Source: Paludibacteraceae bacterium
GTDB lineage: Bacteria > Bacteroidota > Bacteroidia > Bacteroidales > Paludibacteraceae
NCBI GenBank assembly: GCA_024401645.1
Contig: JAKSKR010000010.1
Coordinates: 20,601-84,600, forward strand
Direction: 5' to 3'
DNA length: 64,000 bases
Shown: positions 7,257-17,036 of the stretch, in pieces
Numbering within the stretch: the stretch's first letter is position 1
How the letters are laid out: the number at the start of each line of letters is the position of its first letter
Notes under the pieces: generated by a model
What the model was told of the DNA's origin: nothing
The model's database searches: none
The model's input: only the letters and a program-made list of their open reading frames with translations
Program-made: the position numbers and the translations under genes

Positions 7257-8420
7257 ATGATTACCGATACCAAAATACGCTATTACCAAATGGCTGATGG
7301 CTTGACCTTTATGGTGGGCCCAGTCTCTGGTTGTAGCAATGTCATTTGTGGATTCCTTGCCTTTTTCATTGCTTGTATCATCTTTTGTGGAATTCTGTCG
7401 GACTACTCATCGATAATGTCTGCTGCCGTTATTCTTTTATTAGTTTTCTTTTTCCTACTAATTGAATATAATTATAACAATAGCAATATTACGTTTACAA
7501 AGGACGGTTTTGAAGTGGTGTCTCCGTTATGGCTTGGATTGAGAAGTGTGCGAAAAACTCACAAGTGGGAAAATATGGAGTATTGGAAATTGGAGACATT
7601 TTATGATAAAAGACAAAATGTTTATCTGCATGTGAAAGATAAGGATGAGAATACTGAATGCAAGTACGATTATTCAATGTTTGGATATGGTTTGCCTACT
7701 CGTTCAGATTGCCCCCATCCTTTTGGCTGTGGTGAGACTTTCCCTGACTTTTTCAACTATTTGGAAAAAGTAAGCAACGACACTTCGTTCTCGAAATACA
7801 TATTAAAAACAGGTCAAGGCTTTACCTCTTTAACTGCCCAGAACTATATTTTGAGTAGGGTATGCTGTTTTAATCGTTCGGCCTGTCAGTCACAGTTGCA
7901 AATCCTGGCGAGCAAAGGGTATGAGTTGTACGATGATGTTGAATTTGAATACGATAATGAAGGATTTTGTGATGCAATGAGTTTATTGAGGGGCAAGGAC
8001 AGAGATAATCAGAAAGATTTTGTTGATTTGCTGTTTAAGTTGGCAGTGACCGACGACGGTTTGAAGAACGATGAATGGTACTTCTTGCAGCAGGTTATGC
8101 TGAAGCTTGGCTTCAATAGTAAGTGGAGAGATTACTACAACAGCAGGTTCAGCTCGTTACGCACCGAAAGTGATTATTATTACGAACAGAGTTCAACCAC
8201 GTCATCGGCTCCTTCTGTCAATTCCTTACAGGCTTACTATAATGTTCTGGGCTTATCTACTGATGCCGATGTTAGTCAGTTACAAAATGCCTACCACAAG
8301 TTGGCGCTTGAACACCATCCCGACTTGCCGAAGAATGCCAATCGTGTGGCTGAATGCGAGGCTACTATGGCGAAGATAAACGAGGCATACATAGCCTTAA
8401 GGACAATTGTGAAAGGTTAA
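7257..8420 (+). CDS. Membrane-anchored TerB-like/J-domain protein (paralogue 1)
   Basis: 387 residues. Two hydrophobic segments (about 22-45 and 50-70) anchor the N-terminus; a central region of unknown fold follows; around 255-285 there is a TerB-like helical stretch (LLFKLAVTDDGLKNDEW); the last 65 residues are a J-domain with the HPD motif in LEHHPDLPKNA. The order membrane anchor, TerB, J-domain recalls DjlA, a co-chaperone that presents clients to DnaK. The J-domain half is strongly similar to the protein at 22405-23595. The gene faces the end of the exopolysaccharide operon. Confidence 0.8.
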   Translation: MITDTKIRYYQMADGLTFMVGPVSGCSNVICGFLAFFIACIIFCGILSDYSSIMSAAVILLLVFFFLLIEYNYNNSNITFTKDGFEVVSPLWLGLRSVRKTHKWENMEYWKLETFYDKRQNVYLHVKDKDENTECKYDYSMFGYGLPTRSDCPHPFGCGETFPDFFNYLEKVSNDTSFSKYILKTGQGFTSLTAQNYILSRVCCFNRSACQSQLQILASKGYELYDDVEFEYDNEGFCDAMSLLRGKDRDNQKDFVDLLFKLAVTDDGLKNDEWYFLQQVMLKLGFNSKWRDYYNSRFSSLRTESDYYYEQSSTTSSAPSVNSLQAYYNVLGLSTDADVSQLQNAYHKLALEHHPDLPKNANRVAECEATMAKINEAYIALRTIVKG

Positions 8421-8459
8421 GTGCATCTATCAAGATAGCCTATATGCTGTTATTGTGTT

Positions 8460-9587
8460 TCAGCACAGAATAACATATAACATTAACAACGAAAAACAGC
8501 GTGTTTCAAGGGCCTTTTGTATTATGGCATTATTGTCGCTATTAGTCGTTTCTGTTTTATAGGTGTCAAAGAGTAAGCAGTGTAATGCGAATAAATATTT
8601 TAAATCTTGTTGTGATAGAAATCTTACAGCCCTTTCTGTGTTAAACTTAATTTGATTCAGAATTCTGTCTGTATAGTTTTCATCTGAAAAACCTAATTGT
8701 TCGTACTCTTTGAGTAATAATTTTGTTATATAGTATGAATCCAAACATTTCGGGTTCGATCTTGTATTGTGGGTAATGCTGTTTTTGTTGGCCTTTCGGT
8801 AACAGTATACGTTTTTGCTGATTGATGCAATTTTTCTACATTGAGATAGAATTAGAAAATTGCACATGGTGTCTTCATACCAATAGCCTTCGGGAAATTG
8901 TAGATGTGAAAAAAGCGAGCTTTTATAGACCTTTCCCCAAGCGAAACCCAGTAAGTCGCACGACTTTGTATCTGGGGTGTCTGTTAGGTCTGAACCAAAA
9001 GTGTATTTTTTTGCATCAGTCTTGAATCTTTTGAAATTACCTTGTATCACATCGGCATTCAATGCGTAAGCTCGGTTCAAAAGAGCATCAATCGCACCTT
9101 CGTCTAGAATGTCGTCAGAGTCTACAAACATAACATAATCGGCATTAATAGTCTTCAATGCTGCATTCCTTGCCCCAGACAAACCTCTGTTCTCTTGGTC
9201 AATTACTACTACACGGTGGTCGTTTTCAAACGGTTTAATTAATTGACGGGTGTTATCGGTCGATCCATCGTTAACAATATAGACAATAAATTTATATTTA
9301 GTATCCTGTTTCAAAACTGAATTCAGACACTCTTCTATATATTTTTCTACGTTGTAGGCAGGTATTATTATCTGAAGATTATAATTTGGTTTTTCTACAA
9401 TGTCATTTTCACGCATGGAAGAACCTGAAGGGTCACGTCTGATTGAGTTTAATTTGTCTAGTGCAGTAGCAACGACGTCTTCATTTATTTCTAATCTTTT
9501 TTTTGTGAAATGAGACAGAACATTGAAGGCTGCTTTGTTTGCACCAAACATACGAAGAATCTTTATGGGAATTCGTGGTATATACAT
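8460..9587 (-). CDS. Family 2 glycosyltransferase
   Basis: 375 residues. A GT-A domain starts at about residue 70: IIIPAYNVEKYIEECL, the nucleotide-binding VNDGSTDNT, ENRGLSGARN and the metal-binding FVDSDD. It transfers a sugar from a nucleotide donor onto the polysaccharide repeat unit at the cytoplasmic membrane. The 70-residue N-terminal extension ahead of the GT-A core is unusual for GT2 enzymes. It is the last gene of the exopolysaccharide operon, converging on the J-domain gene; an imperfect palindrome spans its stop codon. Confidence 0.85.
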   Translation of the reverse strand: MYIPRIPIKILRMFGANKAAFNVLSHFTKKRLEINEDVVATALDKLNSIRRDPSGSSMRENDIVEKPNYNLQIIIPAYNVEKYIEECLNSVLKQDTKYKFIVYIVNDGSTDNTRQLIKPFENDHRVVVIDQENRGLSGARNAALKTINADYVMFVDSDDILDEGAIDALLNRAYALNADVIQGNFKRFKTDAKKYTFGSDLTDTPDTKSCDLLGFAWGKVYKSSLFSHLQFPEGYWYEDTMCNFLILSQCRKIASISKNVYCYRKANKNSITHNTRSNPKCLDSYYITKLLLKEYEQLGFSDENYTDRILNQIKFNTERAVRFLSQQDLKYLFALHCLLFDTYKTETTNSDNNAIIQKALETRCFSLLMLYVILC

Positions 9588-9650
9588 TTTGAAACTGACG
9601 AATAATGTAAAACTAAGTATGTAATTGTGCCTTTATGAAGTGGACGTCGT

Positions 9651-10853
9651 TTAGTGCTTTCTTTGTGCCCGGTACTTCAGTAAGCCGTGTTCATTCATTT
9701 TTAGGCCATCAATGAAACGACCAATTTTCGAAACCATCTTGTCTGGATTCTTTCTTAGTTTTAAAGCCCAGTCGGTATAAGTTGCAAAGCGTTCTGGACG
9801 ATGGTTCTTTGTGTAGTTCAGGTAGAAGTATACGCCCCAGACCATTGTGGCGCAAAATGCAAGAACAATAAGGGTATGGATGGTAACGTCTAAATTGAAA
9901 CTGAATAATAAAAACCAAAAGGCCTCTATGCTAACAACCATTAGCAATATGATCATTGTGATTAGCATGTGAGGTAATTTAAGAGAAACGAAAATGTGGT
10001 GCAAATGGGTCTTGTCGGCCTTGAAGGGAGAACCACCATGAACCATTCTCATTGTCATTACGCGCAATGTGTCGAAAATTGGAATGGCAAATATAGCTAC
10101 CATTAGGCTTACATTCTTGCTGTCGATGAGTGCATCGTTTTCGTGAAGGATGCGGCAACTGAAAATATAAGCCAACAGACCCATTACCAATGAACCGCTG
10201 TCGCCTATAAACATTTTGTATTTGCGGGAAAACACATTGCAAAAAAAGAAAGGTATAAGTGAACCTAGAAATGTAAATGCCAAAGCTGCGTATACAATGT
10301 CGTGGTGAATTAAAAAGTAAAAGCCGCAGAAGCCACAAGTGCAGATGCCAATACCACTACTTAATCCGTCAACACCATCTATCATGTTTAGTGCATTCAT
10401 TAGTCCCACACCTGTTAAAAGGCTAATAAGTAAACTAATGGGAAGAGGAAGGTCGAAAATGTTAAATACACCATTCATGGTGTCGATTCTGTATGAATTA
10501 GAAGCAAACAAAATTGCTACAATAAGAATCTGAAAAACAAATTTCTTATAGGGACTTATGTCTGTCAAGTCGTCCAGCAATCCCACAAAGAATATTATAG
10601 AACAAGCAGCCAATGCCATGAACAACGATTCTGTGGGTTGAAAAATGTTCATGACGATTGAACTTGAAATAGCGGCCAAATAAACACTTATGCCTCCGAT
10701 TACGGGAACTGGTTTTGTTTGCAATTTCCTAGTCCCGGGGCTATCTAAAATGCCTTTCTTGTAAGCCAATAAGACTAGGGTTGGGTTAAATAGGGTCGCT
10801 AATAAACATGCAAAAAATGCACAACTGATGCAAATGAGTAGTTGAGATGTCAT
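9651..10853 (-). CDS. Undecaprenyl-phosphate sugar-1-phosphate transferase (WecA/TagO type)
   Basis: 400 residues with about eleven hydrophobic segments. The polyprenyl-phosphate HexNAc-1-P transferase motifs appear in order: GLLDDLTDISPYKKF, NALNMIDGVDGLSSG, FIGDSGSLVMG and KADKTHLHHIF. It would start the repeat unit by placing a sugar phosphate, usually GlcNAc-1-P or a related HexNAc, on the lipid carrier. Its place near the 3' end of the operon is typical of Bacteroidales capsule loci. The soluble C-terminal tail of about 55 residues is basic. Confidence 0.92.
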   Translation of the reverse strand: MTSQLLICISCAFFACLLATLFNPTLVLLAYKKGILDSPGTRKLQTKPVPVIGGISVYLAAISSSIVMNIFQPTESLFMALAACSIIFFVGLLDDLTDISPYKKFVFQILIVAILFASNSYRIDTMNGVFNIFDLPLPISLLISLLTGVGLMNALNMIDGVDGLSSGIGICTCGFCGFYFLIHHDIVYAALAFTFLGSLIPFFFCNVFSRKYKMFIGDSGSLVMGLLAYIFSCRILHENDALIDSKNVSLMVAIFAIPIFDTLRVMTMRMVHGGSPFKADKTHLHHIFVSLKLPHMLITMIILLMVVSIEAFWFLLFSFNLDVTIHTLIVLAFCATMVWGVYFYLNYTKNHRPERFATYTDWALKLRKNPDKMVSKIGRFIDGLKMNEHGLLKYRAQRKH

Positions 10854-10894
10854 TTCTTAATTAAAATTTGTAGAATGCTAAAATGGTGGTTTGT

Positions 10895-11689
10895 TTAGAT
10901 GTTGTTGGTGATACTTTCGCTTTTTGTTATCTTCTTGTATTTATAGAATTGTTTAATTATTATTTGTGTTAATAGACAAAATGTTGATGCTATGTAGCTC
11001 AGTCCTTCGTAATCGTGAAACAATTGATAGAAGGAGTTCAGTTTGTTTGTCTTCTTACGGGAAATTCCGCCTTCTCTAATTCGGTACATTGCCAAACATT
11101 CGTTTAGTCCCATCGCGTTTTTAATATGTGGCATAACTTTCAGAAACAAGGCGTGGTCATTGCAATTTTTCAATATGGGGCCGTATATTTTGTTCGACAG
11201 GTCTTGCTTATATACAACTGTAAGACATCCAGTCCAACAATGTAATAGCAATTTCCTATATGTTAAATGCTTGGTCGCTTTAGCTTGCACCAGCATGCTT
11301 TTCCCATCTTGATTGATGTGTTCGTAACCTGCATAGCTGAAATCGCAATTGTTAGCTTGCATGAACTGCATCTGTTTCTCAAGCTTGGTTGGAATCCATA
11401 AGTCGTCGCTGTCAAGAAAGGCAAGATATTCACCTTTAGAACGGCGAATGGCATTGTTTCTTGATGTGGCAGCTCCAACGTTGTTCGGGTTCGATTCTAC
11501 CTTAATCCTTGAATCTTTTTGAGCATAACTCAAGGCTATTTTTAGCGAATCGTCGGAAGAACAATCATCTTGAATAAGCATTTCCCAATTCCTATAAGTT
11601 TGTGCCAAAACACTCTCTATCGTTTGTGCAATATACATGGCGCAATTGTAATTGGGTGTTATAATCGATATTAGGGGTTCTTTATCCAT
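10895..11689 (-). CDS. Family 2 glycosyltransferase
   Basis: 264 residues with a GT-A fold from the N-terminus: ISIITPNYNCAMYIAQTIES, QDDCSSDDS and FLDSDDLW as the DXD-like metal site. It adds one sugar of the repeat unit. Its ATG overlaps the stop of the upstream GT4 gene by 8 bases, indicating coupled translation. The C-terminus has a hydrophobic stretch (TFCLLTQIIIKQF) that may touch the membrane. Confidence 0.87.
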   Translation of the reverse strand: MDKEPLISIITPNYNCAMYIAQTIESVLAQTYRNWEMLIQDDCSSDDSLKIALSYAQKDSRIKVESNPNNVGAATSRNNAIRRSKGEYLAFLDSDDLWIPTKLEKQMQFMQANNCDFSYAGYEHINQDGKSMLVQAKATKHLTYRKLLLHCWTGCLTVVYKQDLSNKIYGPILKNCNDHALFLKVMPHIKNAMGLNECLAMYRIREGGISRKKTNKLNSFYQLFHDYEGLSYIASTFCLLTQIIIKQFYKYKKITKSESITNNI

Positions 11690-12719
11690 TCAGTAATTTG
11701 TCTATTGTTTGTATGACTGTTTTTGCAGAATACAGAGAAGCCTTATTTAAACAGTTTTCACGCATTTGGTTTAACACATTTGGCGTTTCTGCAATTTTTT
11801 CTAGAAGTTCAATCAATTTTTCTCTATTGAATTGTTCATACCCAAAACCTGTTTCCCCTTCATCAACAAAGTCGGAATAACTGTGCCATTTTGCTGATAT
11901 GACAGGTAATCCTGACGAGTATGCATCTATAACGGTTCCCGGATGTCCTTCTCCAATATATCTGGTGGGGAACAAAAGCGCATCATATTTTTTCAGTGTC
12001 TCTGTACTTTTGTTCGCTTCAACACAACCGCAGTACCTTATATTGTCAGGAAATGTTTCTTTCAGTGTTTTGAACCGTTCTTCAAAGCTCTTGTCAATAG
12101 GGCCATACATGTCGAGTGTATAAATGGTTTTCTGGTTCTTTCCGTTCACTTCTTGAATGGCTCTAATGCCGTCTTCAATGCCTTTGACTTCCGTTATTCG
12201 TGAAAAAATACACAAATGGATTGGTATTGCCGATTCGTGTAAGTCTTTTGGTGACAGAATTGACAACTCTTTAAAGTTCGGAACTATTGCTATGTTTTCA
12301 AAGCCTTGAACGGCTAAACCATTTCTCATACATGATGTTTCAACCCAAATGCCGTCAAAACGTTTCAAAACGCTACGCAAGAGTGTTCGGCTCTTAATGA
12401 AATTGCCTAACCATCCACCAATGACGTCATAGAACAGTTTCGTTCCTTTCTTGCGAAATAAGAGACAGAGGAAGGGGAAAACCTTAAGGGCGCCATATGC
12501 AGGTAAGATGATGACGTTCTCGCTATTTCTGCATGCTTTGAAATAAGACCATAGAAAGCTAAACGGTTGTTTCGTACAGCCTTGCATGTCAACCTCATTT
12601 ATTTGGTCTTGGCCATAACAATCTTGTAAGGCTTTCGTCAACTGTTGTGTCTTTACAGTTTGCCCATCATGCAGAGGCTTTTGTTTCGCATGATATCCTA
12701 TTACTGAAACCTTATACAT
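11682..12719 (-). CDS. Family 4-like glycosyltransferase
   Basis: 345 residues, GT-B fold. The C-terminal Rossmann half shows LCIFSRITEVKGIEDGIRA, YDALLFPTRYIGEGHPG (donor-binding EX7E-like region) and GLPVISAKW. It probably adds one sugar of the repeat unit with retention of configuration. It begins one base after the epimerase stop codon and overlaps the next gene. The N-terminal half (YGALKVFPFLCLLFRKKG) is hydrophobic, consistent with a membrane-associated acceptor. Confidence 0.8.
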   Translation of the reverse strand: MYKVSVIGYHAKQKPLHDGQTVKTQQLTKALQDCYGQDQINEVDMQGCTKQPFSFLWSYFKACRNSENVIILPAYGALKVFPFLCLLFRKKGTKLFYDVIGGWLGNFIKSRTLLRSVLKRFDGIWVETSCMRNGLAVQGFENIAIVPNFKELSILSPKDLHESAIPIHLCIFSRITEVKGIEDGIRAIQEVNGKNQKTIYTLDMYGPIDKSFEERFKTLKETFPDNIRYCGCVEANKSTETLKKYDALLFPTRYIGEGHPGTVIDAYSSGLPVISAKWHSYSDFVDEGETGFGYEQFNREKLIELLEKIAETPNVLNQMRENCLNKASLYSAKTVIQTIDKLLNG

Positions 12720-12720
12720 T

Positions 12721-13614
12721 TTAATCCATTATTTTCTGAATAGCTTTCAAGACAAATGCTTTCTTTCTGTTCCACCACGATTCGCCATACCTCTCCCATT
12801 TTTCTGCATAGTCTTTAAATGCATCCCTATGCGTTAATGTATACATTGCGCGAAGTTGATTAATGTGCAAATGATGGTAGAATGGCGATGCCATCATGCC
12901 TTCATTGTTATATAAGCTCCAGTATCCTTTGTCGTATTCATGTAGCATCTTAACCATGGACGTAAGCGTTCTTTCGTATTGCAGTTGGCTTTCCGTGTCT
13001 TCCGGAAACAATTTGCAATAGTCTAGTAGTCCCCACAACGAGAATATCCATCCATTTAGAACGAGTGGCTTGTCAACGTATTCCAGTAACATCAAATCGT
13101 CACCGTTGTATTTTGCAACGCCACCTTCTTCTATTGGTTTTAACAAGAAATTCTTGGCATTCTTAATAGGCGTCAAATACTTTTCATCGTGTGTTGATGT
13201 GTATAATCTTGTTAATAAGGAGATGGCTTCGCCTTGTGCCATGGAAGAATATTCGCCTTCGCTGAAACAGTCCCAACTGCCATCAGGATGTTGGTTCCTT
13301 AACGCCCAATCTCCACAGCATTTTGCATCTTCAAGAAACGTTTCTTTTTGTTCCATTAAATACAGGTCGTAGCACGCCAATCCATATTGGAATATGCCTA
13401 TTGCAAATTCTCTCATCACTCCGTTTTCGTTAGGGTAGAGAGGTATTGTTCCATGTTCTACACCGTAAAGGGTGACTTTTTCGGTCAGATTGTTGTAATA
13501 ACCTTTTATGGCATCTATTGAATAGCATTTGCCCTCGTCTTGACATACGTGCAAATTGCTTTTCCCCATTATCATTTTGGTCCACTTTGCAATTCTATAG
13601 AGTGATATGGCCAT
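12721..13614 (-). CDS. Heparosan-type D-glucuronyl C5-epimerase family protein
   Basis: 297 residues, no signal peptide or membrane segment. It matches the catalytic C-terminal domain of D-glucuronyl C5-epimerase (GLCE, PF06662): SSMAQGEAISLLTRLY (123-138), VLNGWIFSLWGLLDY (185-199) and SPFYHHLHINQLRAMY (243-258) align with the blocks of the animal enzyme, including the conserved YH..HINQL. Such enzymes turn D-glucuronate into L-iduronate in a polymer. This implies uronic acid in the exopolysaccharide. It lies inside the operon between two GT4 genes, 5 bases from one and 1 from the other. Absence of an export signal suggests it acts in the cytoplasm on the lipid-linked unit, or on an altered substrate. 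Confidence 0.75.
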   Translation of the reverse strand: MAISLYRIAKWTKMIMGKSNLHVCQDEGKCYSIDAIKGYYNNLTEKVTLYGVEHGTIPLYPNENGVMREFAIGIFQYGLACYDLYLMEQKETFLEDAKCCGDWALRNQHPDGSWDCFSEGEYSSMAQGEAISLLTRLYTSTHDEKYLTPIKNAKNFLLKPIEEGGVAKYNGDDLMLLEYVDKPLVLNGWIFSLWGLLDYCKLFPEDTESQLQYERTLTSMVKMLHEYDKGYWSLYNNEGMMASPFYHHLHINQLRAMYTLTHRDAFKDYAEKWERYGESWWNRKKAFVLKAIQKIMD

Positions 13615-13619
13615 AACGT

Positions 13620-14705
13620 TTATTTTTTGATTAGTGTTTGGTAATAGTCTACATATTCCTTCGCCATTTGGTCTGACGTGTATAGTTTTGAACTTTTTAA
13701 TGCTCCTTCTCCCAATTGTTTCCTAAGTTCTTCATTGTTGGCTAGTTCTTCCAAAGCCATTGCTATATCGTCTTTTTCAGGGTTTATAAGTATGCCGTCT
13801 TTCCCATTTGTCATTATGTCAGGAATGCCGCCTACGTTCGACGCAATTATAGGCAAGCCTGCTGCCATTGCTTCTATTATGGTTATGGGCATTCCTTCGA
13901 AAAGTGAGGGAAGGATGAATGCATCATATTCGTGGAAATGGCTGGTTACATTCCCATCTACCCCTTTAAAAATGATGCTGTCGGCTAGCTTTTCGTTGTT
14001 AACCTTTTCTTTAATTCTTTCAAACTTTTCGCCTGTTCCAAAAAAGGTTAAAGTAGAATGAGGATGTTTTTTGTGAAATTCAGCAAAAGCGTCAACTATC
14101 GTTTCGTGGTTTTTTGCTTCTGCAAATCGTCCTACATGAATAATGTTGAAAGCATCGGCTGTTGCCTTGTAGTCGGTTTTAATTGGGTGAATGTTGTCGG
14201 TATTCACACCATTCATGATTATCGGGAATTTCTTTAAGCCGAAATATTCGTCAATAATCGTTTCCTTTATCTTTTTTGTCAATGCCACAGGATAGCATTT
14301 TGAAATAAGAAACAGAAGGTTGTTTATTTTTCTATAAACAAAAATCAGTTCCTTTTTAGCTTCATTGTGGACGGTGTGCACAATTGGAGCCTTTACTGAA
14401 GAAAGAGTACGAGCCAAAAATGTATAAAAAAGAATATAGCGGTGCGTATGTATTACATCTGGCGAGAATGATTCAATCACGTTCTTTAACCTGCCAATAA
14501 CAGGCAAATCAATACCTCCTTTTTTGTTAAGGTAAATTATTTCAACTCCCTTGCTCTCAAGGTTGTCTGTAATGGCAGAGTGGAAATCGTAAAGGCTTAC
14601 AACCTTAACTTCATGTCCGGCTCTTATCTGGCTTAGTGTTAGATTCTCTGCCATACGTTCTGCACCTGCTAATCCAAATTCAGGCATTATTTGCAGTATT
14701 CTCAT
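13620..14705 (-). CDS. Family 4 glycosyltransferase
   Basis: 361 residues, a typical GT-B enzyme. N-terminal half: MPEFGLAGAERMAENL and HTHRYILFY; C-terminal half: HVGRFAEAKNHETIV, AFILPSLFEGMPITIIEAMAAGLPII with the EX7E pair, then SNVGGIPDIM. It transfers a sugar from a nucleotide-activated donor to the growing lipid-linked oligosaccharide. It follows the GT2 gene by 16 bases and precedes the epimerase gene by 5. Confidence 0.88.
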   Translation of the reverse strand: MRILQIMPEFGLAGAERMAENLTLSQIRAGHEVKVVSLYDFHSAITDNLESKGVEIIYLNKKGGIDLPVIGRLKNVIESFSPDVIHTHRYILFYTFLARTLSSVKAPIVHTVHNEAKKELIFVYRKINNLLFLISKCYPVALTKKIKETIIDEYFGLKKFPIIMNGVNTDNIHPIKTDYKATADAFNIIHVGRFAEAKNHETIVDAFAEFHKKHPHSTLTFFGTGEKFERIKEKVNNEKLADSIIFKGVDGNVTSHFHEYDAFILPSLFEGMPITIIEAMAAGLPIIASNVGGIPDIMTNGKDGILINPEKDDIAMALEELANNEELRKQLGEGALKSSKLYTSDQMAKEYVDYYQTLIKK

Positions 14706-14721
14706 AATCTTTCTTCTTTAA

Positions 14722-15588
14722 TTATTGCAGACAAATTTTTACAATGCACTTCAAACGCGAAATAAAGGGAACTTCGGAAAGCCCAATGGCAACTATAATT
14801 CGCGATAGTTTGCTTCTTTTAAGTCCAAACGCCTTCACTTTATTAAATATCTTACGTCGTTCGGGCTTGAAGTCTTGGCTGTATTTTGCCTCAATATCAT
14901 CCATAAGTGAAAACCGGTCTTTCGCAAAAATGTTCGGATACTGGTCATTTCGCTTGTCTCTATTGGCTATAACATTGTTTGCATGGTGTCGGTAATACAT
15001 TAAAGGTGTCCCTATGTTTTCCCATTCTCCTGTCATACCTGCTATCATGCCTAGGTAGCCGTCATATAACGAACCTTTTGGGGGCATTATAGGCAAGGCT
15101 TTATCAAGAAGCGCACGGTTTATAATGGTGCAGCAACCTTGTGTGTTGTTACCATAAAGCATTTGTACCCACGACATTCTTGGCTTTGTATTATTTCTTA
15201 ACACTTTCCCATCCATATAGTCCATCGTGGTAGATGTTACCAACACGGGTTTGGTGCGGTCGTATTTCTTTATGGCGTTTACCAGCACTTCCACCTTATT
15301 TGGAAGCCAAATGTCATCTTGGTCGCAAATTAAGATGTATTCGCCAATTGTATTCTTTAATGCATTTTCGAAATTCTTGTTAAATCCTAAATTGTGTTCG
15401 TTAACCACATACTTTAAGCCTTTCGTGCGGTGGTATTCTTCAAGGATTTCTGCTGTTCCATCTTTAGAACAGTCGTCAGAAACAACAATTTCGTCTGGCA
15501 GCACAGTTTGGTTATATAGGCTGTCTAATTGTTCTCTCAAGAACTTTGCACCATTATAAGAGGCTATTGCAATAGAGATCTTATCCAT
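14722..15588 (-). CDS. Family 2 glycosyltransferase (rhamnosyltransferase-like)
   Basis: 288 residues. GT-A motifs: ISIAIASYNGAKFLREQLDS, VSDDCSKDGT, NLGFNKNFENAL and CDQDDIWLPNK. The QDDIW form of the DXD motif is common among rhamnosyl- and related GT2 enzymes, but the donor cannot be fixed. Its start overlaps the flippase stop by 8 bases. Confidence 0.87.
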   Translation of the reverse strand: MDKISIAIASYNGAKFLREQLDSLYNQTVLPDEIVVSDDCSKDGTAEILEEYHRTKGLKYVVNEHNLGFNKNFENALKNTIGEYILICDQDDIWLPNKVEVLVNAIKKYDRTKPVLVTSTTMDYMDGKVLRNNTKPRMSWVQMLYGNNTQGCCTIINRALLDKALPIMPPKGSLYDGYLGMIAGMTGEWENIGTPLMYYRHHANNVIANRDKRNDQYPNIFAKDRFSLMDDIEAKYSQDFKPERRKIFNKVKAFGLKRSKLSRIIVAIGLSEVPFISRLKCIVKICLQ

Positions 15589-17020
15589 TCTTTCGATTTA
15601 TTTTTTGCCAAAGGGCTACTACAAATTCGTTTTTCAGGTAAAGTTGTAGAGCCAATGTATATGTAAATGTTAGCAATCCCATTACAATAATTGCAACCCA
15701 GATGTTCCACTGAAGAATATTGTTCATTAGAAGTAGAACGGCTAGGAGTGGTAGATTGTAAAGAATACTAATCAGAATCTTCTTGAAAGGAAATTCTATA
15801 GAATAATATTTTGTTACCCAATACTGGGAACTTATCAAGATGACAATCTCCGATGTTAACCAGGCAATGGCAGAACCTATACTTTTCAATTCGCTTACTA
15901 GTAGTAGGTTAAGACTAAAGCCGACAATGGCTCCTATTGTGGAATTAATTATAATCTCTTTGTCTTTTTTTAGAGGATTCAGGGTTTGGAGAATCAGAAT
16001 TTGTTCTAGCCCAATGATGACAATCAAAGGGGTTATGATCCTAGTTGGCAATATGGCACCTTCGTAGCCTTCTCCTGCTATAATTAATACAATTTGTGGG
16101 GCGTTGAGGATGATAAATAATACTATGGGAACAGCAAAGGTGATTAGCAGGTTCTGCGATTTCGATATATAGACCTTAAATTCCGAGAACTTACCTTCTG
16201 TCAGTAAACTGCTCATTCTTGGCATCATTACGCCTGTGAAAGCAGTGAATAGGGCTATTATTATGAAATAAAGTTTTGTGGCAGTCGTGTAATAACCCAC
16301 TTCTTCATTCGAACATGTCCATCCCAAATAGGTGATGTTGAATGAAGTGTACATTGATGTTATGAAGAAATAGAAACCATAGATAAACATTGGTTTCCAA
16401 TATGGAGCAAAATGAACTTCCCTTAAAGAATACTTGGCGTAATTTCTTGTGTGTACGATGTTGAAAACGGAATTTACGGCAATCATCAACATGGTTAATG
16501 TGTAGTAGATAATTGCGTCGTTCTCTGTCTTAACAAATAAGAATATGGCTATTACGTAAATCATTTTTACCACCATTGTGCGAATGGTGATGTACTTAAA
16601 ATCTTCTAATCCTTTGTAAAACCACTCTGCTAACAGGGTCGTGCTGATTATCTTGAAGACGCCTATTAGCAGGAATTCTCTATAAGGAGCCAATTTTTGT
16701 ATCAGCAAGGTCCCTGCTATCAGAATCAGTGTCATCAACACTGTGGTAATCAGGTTAAAAGACAATAACGAAGAGAATACTTCTGTCAATTTTTGTCTTG
16801 AGTTCTTATTCTCTGCAATTGTGCGTATTCCTACAATGTTAACGCCCAGCAAGGCAAAAAGAATAAAGTAATTCACAATGCTGTCTACATAGCTACACAC
16901 TCCCAAATTTGACACGCCTAGTATTCGTGTTACATAAGGGAATGTCAACAACGGAAATATGTAATTGGCCGTTGTCAGTAATGAACTGTATATGAAGTTC
17001 TTTTTTATGCTAGTTGACAT
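15581..17020 (-). CDS. Wzx-type polysaccharide flippase
   Basis: 479 residues with about twelve to fourteen hydrophobic segments. The start NFIYSSLLTTANYIFPLLTFPYVTRILG is the hallmark of the polysaccharide-transport (MATE/MVF superfamily) flippases that move the undecaprenyl-linked repeat unit to the periplasmic face. It stands between the polymerase gene (16 bases away) and a coupled GT2 gene, as expected for a Wzx/Wzy-dependent system. Confidence 0.92.
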   Translation of the reverse strand: MSTSIKKNFIYSSLLTTANYIFPLLTFPYVTRILGVSNLGVCSYVDSIVNYFILFALLGVNIVGIRTIAENKNSRQKLTEVFSSLLSFNLITTVLMTLILIAGTLLIQKLAPYREFLLIGVFKIISTTLLAEWFYKGLEDFKYITIRTMVVKMIYVIAIFLFVKTENDAIIYYTLTMLMIAVNSVFNIVHTRNYAKYSLREVHFAPYWKPMFIYGFYFFITSMYTSFNITYLGWTCSNEEVGYYTTATKLYFIIIALFTAFTGVMMPRMSSLLTEGKFSEFKVYISKSQNLLITFAVPIVLFIILNAPQIVLIIAGEGYEGAILPTRIITPLIVIIGLEQILILQTLNPLKKDKEIIINSTIGAIVGFSLNLLLVSELKSIGSAIAWLTSEIVILISSQYWVTKYYSIEFPFKKILISILYNLPLLAVLLLMNNILQWNIWVAIIVMGLLTFTYTLALQLYLKNEFVVALWQKINRKNG

Positions 17021-17036
17021 TAATAATGTAGGTATG

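Noticed and set aside
8420..8470. Imperfect palindrome spanning the stop of the last glycosyltransferase gene
   Set aside because: Several bulges and no clear T-run; terminator not supported.
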